From assembly GCA_001464835.1 (NCBI GenBank), contig LNDS01000034.1, positions 1 through 61,701 of the forward strand: a stretch of DNA of 61,701 nucleotides, in the 5' to 3' direction. A model generated the notes under the pieces. The model saw only the letters and a list, made by a program, of their open reading frames with translations. It was not told the DNA's origin and ran no database searches. Each line of letters opens with the position of its first letter. The stretch's first letter is position 1. Below, in pieces: positions 56,964 to 61,701 of this stretch. The position numbers and the translations under genes are program-made. The stretch comes from Rhizobiales bacterium Ga0077525. GTDB taxonomy: Bacteria; Pseudomonadota; Alphaproteobacteria; Rhizobiales; Xanthobacteraceae.

Positions 56964-58037
56964 ATGATCGATTTCCTCACGCGCGCGCTCGGCGGCGACA
57001 AGCCTCCCAAGCCGAAACGCATCAATCTGGCGCTGCAAGGCGGCGGCGCGCATGGCGCCTTCACCTGGGGCGTGCTCGATCATCTGCTCGAAGACGGCCG
57101 GCTGACGGTCGAAGGCATTTCCGGCACCTCGGCCGGCGCGGTCAATGCGGTGATGCTGGCCGACGGCCTTCGCACCGGACCCGACGAAGCGCGCAAGCGC
57201 CTCGCCGATTTCTGGCGCGCGGCCAGCCTCGGTGGCGATCTGCCGGCGGTGCAGCGCGCGGTGACCGACCGGCTGTTCTCGCTGCTGCCCGCGGCCGGCT
57301 CGCCGACCTTCAACTGGCTGTCGGCGTGGTCGCGATATCTGTCGCCCTACGACATCAACCCGCTCAACATCAATCCGCTGAAAGACCTGATCGAGCGCTT
57401 CGTCGATTTCGACGCGCTGCGTGCCGATCCGCGGCAGATCTTCATCGCCGCCACCAATGTGCAGACCGGACGGCTGCATATTTTTCCGCGCGAGAAGATT
57501 TCCGCCGAAGCGGTGATGGCGTCGGCCTGTTTGCCCGCCGTGTTCCGCGCCGTGGAGATCGACGGCGTGCCCTATTGGGACGGCGGCTATCTCGGCAACC
57601 CGGTGCTGTATCCGTTCTTCCGCTCGACCGACACCGAGGACGTCATCATCGTCCAGATCAATCCATTGGTGCGCAAAAAAATACCGACGTCGACGCGCGA
57701 GATCATGGCCCGCGTCAACGAGATCACGTTCAACTCGGCGCTGATGGGCGAGCTGCGCGCCATCGAGTTCGTCAACAGGCTGATCGAACAGGGCCGCCTG
57801 CCGCACGGCAAGGGCCCGAACGAATATCGTCGCATCAACGTGCACCGCATCGTGCTCGAGGGCCTCGGCGAGCGGCTGTCGTCGTCAAGCAAGCTGCGCA
57901 ACGATTTCAGCTCACTGGAACTGCTGCGCAAGCTCGGCCAGCGCGCGGCAAGACGTTTCCTCGACCAGCATTTCGACGACATCGGCGTGCGGAGTAGCGT
58001 CGATCTCAAGACCGAGGTTTATTCCGAGCGGGGGTAG
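56964..58037 (+). CDS. patatin-like phospholipase, bdhA-linked
   Basis: A 357-residue cytosolic patatin. Oxyanion loop L-Q-G-G-G-A-H-G-A-F near residues 25-34, nucleophile serine in G-T-S-A-G-A-V, and catalytic Asp in W-D-G-G-Y-L-G-N. The C-terminal end is helical and basic. The pairing with bdhA is conserved enough in relatives to suggest a role in mobilising PHB or membrane lipid, but this is inference; the family is mostly known as RssA-type acyl hydrolases. It is distinct from the longer patatin at 34547. Confidence 0.9.
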   Translation: MIDFLTRALGGDKPPKPKRINLALQGGGAHGAFTWGVLDHLLEDGRLTVEGISGTSAGAVNAVMLADGLRTGPDEARKRLADFWRAASLGGDLPAVQRAVTDRLFSLLPAAGSPTFNWLSAWSRYLSPYDINPLNINPLKDLIERFVDFDALRADPRQIFIAATNVQTGRLHIFPREKISAEAVMASACLPAVFRAVEIDGVPYWDGGYLGNPVLYPFFRSTDTEDVIIVQINPLVRKKIPTSTREIMARVNEITFNSALMGELRAIEFVNRLIEQGRLPHGKGPNEYRRINVHRIVLEGLGERLSSSSKLRNDFSSLELLRKLGQRAARRFLDQHFDDIGVRSSVDLKTEVYSERG

Positions 58038-58042
58038 TTTTT

Positions 58043-58146
58043 CTGTCGTCCCCGCGAAGGCGGGGACCCAGTAACCCCGGCCTTTCCGCATCACGAAGAC
58101 CGGGGATACTGGATCCCGGCCGTCGCTTCGCTCCGCCGGGATGACA
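58043..58146. repeat. intergenic inverted repeat, family B copy 3
   Basis: Left arm GTCGTCCCCGCGAAGGCGGG-GACCCAGTAA and right arm TACTGGATCCCGGCCGTCGC...GCCGGGATGAC, with an inner CCCCGG...CCGGGG pairing. Same family as 27299-27378 and 41893-41981. It lies between the patatin and macrodomain genes; its right end contains an ATG that could be mistaken for the macrodomain start. Confidence 0.88.
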
Positions 58147-58161
58147 GCCTATATTACCCCC

Positions 58162-58722
58162 ATGACCGAACTGTTCGCCGAAATCGGCCAATCCAGACTT
58201 GAGATCGAAATCGCCGACATCACCACGCTCGATGTCGCGGCCATCGTCAACGCGGCGAATTCATCGCTGCTCGGCGGCGGCGGCGTCGACGGCGCGATCC
58301 ACCGCGCGGCGGGCCCGCAATTGCTCGAAGAATGCCGCGCGCTCGGCGGCTGCGACACCGGCGAGGCCAAAATCACCCATGGCTATAATCTGAAAGCGCG
58401 CGCGGTCATCCACGCGGTCGGGCCGGTGTGGATGGGCGGCATCGCCGACGAACATACGCTGCTGGCGAACTGCTACAAAAACGCGCTCGATCTCGGCGTG
58501 CAGCATGCGCTGGAGTCGCTGGCTTTTCCGGCAATCTCGACCGGCATCTACCGCTTTCCGCCGGACCTTGCCGCGCGCATTGCGGTCGGCACGGTGGCGT
58601 CGGAACTGGCCAGCCATTCGCGCGGCCGTTCGCCCATTCTCGGACGTGTGATCTTCTGCTGCTTTTCGGCCGAGAGTGCCGAGCACCACAAGAATGCGTT
58701 CGGCGAATTGGGGTTGGTGTAG
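58162..58722 (+). CDS. macrodomain protein, O-acetyl-ADP-ribose deacetylase-like
   Basis: A 186-residue macrodomain that binds ADP-ribose, with the characteristic I-V-N-A-A-N-S-S-L-L-G-G-G-G-V-D-G-A-I-H near residues 32-51 and S-T-G-I-Y-R-F-P. Such proteins remove ADP-ribose or acetyl-ADP-ribose marks. The ATG at 58162 (M-T-E-L-F-A-E-I-G-Q) is chosen; the one at 58141 lies inside the repeat. No ADP-ribosyltransferase is nearby. Confidence 0.92.
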   Translation: MTELFAEIGQSRLEIEIADITTLDVAAIVNAANSSLLGGGGVDGAIHRAAGPQLLEECRALGGCDTGEAKITHGYNLKARAVIHAVGPVWMGGIADEHTLLANCYKNALDLGVQHALESLAFPAISTGIYRFPPDLAARIAVGTVASELASHSRGRSPILGRVIFCCFSAESAEHHKNAFGELGLV

Positions 58723-58732
58723 TTTGCTTCAC

Positions 58733-58754
58733 CTCTCCCCGCACGCGGGGAGAG
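58733..58754. terminator. bidirectional terminator-like hairpin
   Basis: A ten-base-pair stem (CTCTCCCCGC / GCGGGGAGAG) with a two-base loop sits between the convergent macrodomain and lactonase-like genes. The arm shares the CACCTCTCCCC motif with family A repeats and with the last bases of the window. No long T-run. Confidence 0.5.
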
Positions 58755-58761
58755 GGAAGAA

Positions 58762-59559
58762 TCAAATCTTCGGCGCCACATCCAATCTCACGACCCATCC
58801 TTCCAGCCCCGGCGCGGCCGCGGGATAGAGCTTCATCACCTCGGGATCGTGCCCCGGCACGAAATGATGCCGCGACGTAGCGAGCTTCAGCAACGTCCGG
58901 TAGCCTTCGAGCGTATCGCCGATCGAATAGGTGATGGGAAAGACGCGGCCTTCATCCATGTGCGAATAGAGATGGCAGCAGTCTGACGCGATCACGACAT
59001 AGCCGCGCTTGGTCTTGACGCGCACGCATTGCAGGCCTTTGGAATGGCCGCCGATCTTGTGAATGGTGATGCCGGGCGCCAGCTCATCGGGCCCGTCGTG
59101 GAATTCGCAGCGATAGGCAAACACCTTCTTGACCATCGCCTGCACGTCGCTTTCGCTGAACGGGATGCGCAGCATCTTGTGGCACATGCAGCGGCCGGTC
59201 GCGTAGGCCATTTCCTCGTCCTGGATGTGATAGCGCGCATTCGGAAACAGGTCGTAATTGCCGGCGTGATCCCAGTGCATATGCGTGGCGATAACGTGAT
59301 CGACCTTGCCGGGCTGGATACCGAGCGCCATCAGGCCCTCGCCGACCGGCTTGATGATGGTGCGGCCGCGCTCCTTCGCGGCGGCCTCGTCGAAGCCGGT
59401 ATCGACAACGAAAGTGCCATGCGGGCCTTTGATGACCCAGACGTAATAGGCGATCGACGTCATCTCGTCATGCGGATCGCCGAACACATAATTGTCGGCC
59501 CGCTTGCGCGCGTGCTCGGCATATTTGACGGCAAAGACTTCGTGGATATCGTCGCTCAT
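58762..59559 (-). CDS. metallo-beta-lactamase-fold hydrolase, N-acyl homoserine lactonase-like
   Basis: A 265-residue enzyme with the metal motif A-T-H-M-H-W-D-H-A-G-N near residues 92-102, followed by S-D-C-C-H and P-G-H-D-P. The short-loop arrangement resembles AHL lactonases of the AiiA/AttM kind, but in a catabolic setting it may hydrolyse another lactone or thioester. It overlaps the preceding dehydrogenase gene as ATGA, so it is the third gene of a small operon with the CoA-transferase and dehydrogenase. Confidence 0.85.
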   Translation of the reverse strand: MSDDIHEVFAVKYAEHARKRADNYVFGDPHDEMTSIAYYVWVIKGPHGTFVVDTGFDEAAAKERGRTIIKPVGEGLMALGIQPGKVDHVIATHMHWDHAGNYDLFPNARYHIQDEEMAYATGRCMCHKMLRIPFSESDVQAMVKKVFAYRCEFHDGPDELAPGITIHKIGGHSKGLQCVRVKTKRGYVVIASDCCHLYSHMDEGRVFPITYSIGDTLEGYRTLLKLATSRHHFVPGHDPEVMKLYPAAAPGLEGWVVRLDVAPKI

Positions 59560-60455
59560 TGCTGCTTTCCCGTTTTGCCGACGATGACGCCGGCGCGCCG
59601 CTCGACCGGCTGAATGATGGTGGTGAAATCCTTGTCGGCGCCGATTTCGTCGGCGAGCCGCTGCCACAGCGACGCCACCATGCCCATCATGTCGGCCGGC
59701 ACGCCGGCGGCTTTCGCCTCGGCGAGGCACAGCTTCACATCCTTGAGCATCAGCGCGGTGGCAAAGCCGGCATCGAAAGTGCGCGGCAACACCGCATTGG
59801 GAAACTTGCCCGATGAGGCGGTGTTTCGGCCGGAGCCGGCATTGATGACGTCGATCATGATTGCCGGATCGAGGCCGGCCTTGACGCCCATGACGATGGC
59901 CTCGGCGGTCGCCGCCATCGCGGTGGCGGAGAGGAAATTGTTGGCGAGCTTCATGGTCTGCGCCATGCCGGGCGCATGGCCGACGACGAACACCGTGCCG
60001 AACACGCCGAGCGCGTCCTTGACGATGTCGATGTCCGCTTGCGGGCCGGACACCATCACCGCCAGCGTGCCCTTCACTGCGCCGGCGACGCCGCCCGACA
60101 CCGGCGAGTCGATCTGGACGATGTTCTTTGCGGCGAGCTTGGCGGCAATGCCGGCTGCAACCGTCGCGCCGGTGGTCGACAGGTCGACCAAGCGCCTGAT
60201 GCGTTTGCCGTGGATGACACCGCTTTCGCCCGCCGCGACGCTCTGGACGATGTGCGGCTCGGGCAGACTGGCCATCACCGTCTCGACCTGATCGGCGACT
60301 TCGGCCGGCGACGCGGCCCATGCCGCGCCGAGCGCCATGAGAGGCGTAGCGGCATCCGCGCGGGTGTCGTGGATGACGAGGCGGTGGCCGGCTTCGATCA
60401 GGCGCCGCGCCATCGGCTGCCCCATTTTTCCGAGTCCGATGAAGCCGATGTCCAT
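59556..60455 (-). CDS. beta-hydroxyacid dehydrogenase (3-hydroxyisobutyrate dehydrogenase family)
   Basis: A 299-residue NAD(P)-dependent enzyme. The Rossmann motif F-I-G-L-G-K-M-G-Q-P-M is at residues 4-14, the S-P-V-S-G-G-V-A-G-A substrate loop near 115-124, and the catalytic K in M-K-L-A-N-N-F-L near 168-175. Substrate could be 3-hydroxyisobutyrate, tartronate semialdehyde or a related beta-hydroxyacid. Middle gene of the catabolic operon. Confidence 0.92.
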   Translation of the reverse strand: MDIGFIGLGKMGQPMARRLIEAGHRLVIHDTRADAATPLMALGAAWAASPAEVADQVETVMASLPEPHIVQSVAAGESGVIHGKRIRRLVDLSTTGATVAAGIAAKLAAKNIVQIDSPVSGGVAGAVKGTLAVMVSGPQADIDIVKDALGVFGTVFVVGHAPGMAQTMKLANNFLSATAMAATAEAIVMGVKAGLDPAIMIDVINAGSGRNTASSGKFPNAVLPRTFDAGFATALMLKDVKLCLAEAKAAGVPADMMGMVASLWQRLADEIGADKDFTTIIQPVERRAGVIVGKTGKQQ

Positions 60456-60557
60456 CCGCGTTTCCGTCCCGTGATTTTTGTTGCGGCGACTTTGCCCGAT
60501 GGCAACGGTGGTGTCATTAGCCAGCAGCCGCTGGCCGTCCCTGCATGGATGGGCAGC

Positions 60558-61682
60558 CTATTTTGGCGCGAACTCGGCCTTGATCGCGGCGCTGTGCGCA
60601 CCCAGCGCCGGCACCGCGCCGTAATCGCGGCGCTCACCAACAAATTGCGACGCCGGCGCCGGCGTGCTCGCCGGGCCGCTCGGTGTCTCGACCGTAATGC
60701 GCCTGAGATGCGGGTGCGTCGCCAGCAAAGCCGAGTCATTGACGCGGGCGAAGGCAATATCGGCCTGCGCCAGCACCTTCATCAGCGGCTCGACGTCCTG
60801 CGTCGCGAAGACCCGCGCCACTTCGGCATCGGTCGCCGCGCGGTTGGCCTGACGCTGCGGATTGGTGGCGAAGCGCTCGTCGCTGCCGAGCGCGGCATTG
60901 CCGAGCACCTTGTCGGCCAGCACGCGCCATTCGCGGTCGTTCTGGATCGAAATCAGAATATCGGCGTTATCGCGCGTCTTGAACACGCCATAGGGCGCGA
61001 TGGTCGGATGCGCCAGGCCGACGCGCTTGAACGGATTGCCCCATTCCTGATTGAGCAACGGGATGGTCATCCATTCCGCCATGGCGTCGAACATCGAAAT
61101 CGAAATCGTCGCGCCCTCGCCGGTGCGCGACCGGCGGATGATGGCCTCCAGGATCGCCTCATAGGCGCTGAGGCCCGCGGCGATATCGACGACCGAGACG
61201 CCGACGCGCGCCGGGCCGTCCGGCCCGCCGGTCACCGAGGACAGCCCAGACTCGGCCTGGATCAGAAGATCGTAGGCCTTGCGCTGCGCGAAGGGCCCGC
61301 TTTCGCCGTAGCCTGAAATCGAGGCGCAGATCAGCTTCGGATAATCCTGGCGCAGCCGCTCGAAGGAAAAGCCGAGCTTGCCGAGCGCCCCGGGTTTCAA
61401 ATTCTGCACGAAGACGTCGGCTTTGGCGAGCATCGCTTCGAGCAAGGCCTTGTCGTCATCCTTGGTGAGATCGCAGACGACGGATTCCTTGCCGCGGTTG
61501 AGCCAGACCAGATGCGCGCTCTCGCCGTGCACGATATAATCGTAATGCCGGGCGAAATCGCCTTCGGGCCGCTCGACCTTGATAACGCGCGCACCGGCAT
61601 CGGCCAGCCGGCAGGTGCATTGCGGCGCGGCAACGGCCTGTTCGACCGAAACGACCAGGAGACCTTCGAGCGGGAGGGACAT
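60558..61682 (-). CDS. CaiB/BaiF family (class III) CoA-transferase
   Basis: A 374-residue type III CoA-transferase. The catalytic Asp is in V-S-V-V-D-I-A-A-G near residue 168, with V-I-K-V-E-R-P-E-G-D-F-A-R near residue 33 and W-L-N-R-G-K-E-S-V typical of CaiB/Frc proteins. Substrate unknown; relatives handle formyl-, carnitinyl-, mesaconyl- or itaconyl-CoA. It starts near the right edge, complete at M-S-L-P-L-E-G-L-L-V-V. With the following dehydrogenase and lactonase-like hydrolase it probably degrades a hydroxyacid. Confidence 0.92.
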   Translation of the reverse strand: MSLPLEGLLVVSVEQAVAAPQCTCRLADAGARVIKVERPEGDFARHYDYIVHGESAHLVWLNRGKESVVCDLTKDDDKALLEAMLAKADVFVQNLKPGALGKLGFSFERLRQDYPKLICASISGYGESGPFAQRKAYDLLIQAESGLSSVTGGPDGPARVGVSVVDIAAGLSAYEAILEAIIRRSRTGEGATISISMFDAMAEWMTIPLLNQEWGNPFKRVGLAHPTIAPYGVFKTRDNADILISIQNDREWRVLADKVLGNAALGSDERFATNPQRQANRAATDAEVARVFATQDVEPLMKVLAQADIAFARVNDSALLATHPHLRRITVETPSGPASTPAPASQFVGERRDYGAVPALGAHSAAIKAEFAPK

Positions 61683-61701
61683 GCCTGCTTACCTCTCCCC
61701 G

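Noticed and set aside
56964..58722. Patatin plus macrodomain as an anti-phage system (CapV-like)
   Set aside because: No nucleotide cyclase or sensor gene is present, a repeat separates the two genes, and the patatin pairs with bdhA instead.

Overview
The window is a GC-rich chromosomal segment of an alphaproteobacterium, most likely order Hyphomicrobiales (Rhizobiales) near the Bradyrhizobium/Pseudolabrys/Rhodopseudomonas group. This placement is inferred from gene content and order (DUF1178, DUF4167, PhaR, an HWE-type histidine kinase, the ubiG | lysC-ptsP-prfA-prmC block) and from intergenic inverted repeats typical of these genomes. No database search was possible. Genes are densely packed, often with ATGA or TGATG junctions. 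I see no tRNA, rRNA, CRISPR array, phage or transposase.

Layout. 1-6400: start of an unidentified minus-strand gene, accA, a lipoprotein L,D-transpeptidase, a GIY-YIG protein, a PAS/HWE sensor kinase, a small coiled-coil protein, a YccF-type membrane protein and an orphan ABC ATPase. 6420-16900: secA (frame broken by an apparent 28-base deletion), a PpiC-type foldase, argJ, mutT, a lone Flp pilin, a methyltransferase, comF, grxC, a nitrilase-family amidase, DUF1178 and a frameshifted methyltransferase. 16960-27300: a Liv-type binding protein, an EamA transporter, ubiG, lysC, ptsP, prfA, prmC and a DUF4167 gene. 27400-36300: methyltransferase, gloB-like hydrolase, cupin, PepSY protein, EamA exporter, a cysteine-containing autotransporter, a tartrate/malate dehydrogenase and a large patatin-like protein.

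36400-44200: polyhydroxybutyrate region with a phbB 3' remnant, a chemoreceptor, a PepSY protein, phbB, a newly noted 59-residue membrane protein, phbA, phaR, then a degenerate GGDEF-EAL protein. 44200-61701: Bug-type binding protein, gamma-glutamyltransferase, rpmF, mtgA, ispA, DUF1345, a Na+/H+ antiporter, a lysozyme-like protein with no export signal, ispG, an EamA transporter, zur, bdhA with a patatin lipase, a macrodomain protein, and a small catabolic operon (CoA-transferase, hydroxyisobutyrate dehydrogenase-like, lactonase-like).

How the genes fit together. PHB metabolism appears twice: synthesis and control (phbA, phbB, phaR) near 40 kb and utilisation (bdhA plus patatin) near 57 kb. 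Envelope biogenesis is represented by secA, the foldase, two peptidoglycan enzymes and the autotransporter.

Most notable. Two minus-strand genes (an EamA transporter and phbB) each have a second, diverged copy of their 3' end placed beyond intervening minus-strand genes, suggesting a repeated mode of insertion or paralogue loss. secA and one methyltransferase carry frame-breaking lesions that may be genuine or assembly errors. I did not find an unmistakable new multi-gene system. The best candidates for new biology are the 3'-end duplications, the lysozyme-like and patatin effector-like proteins, the bdhA-patatin pair and the small protein linked to phbA.
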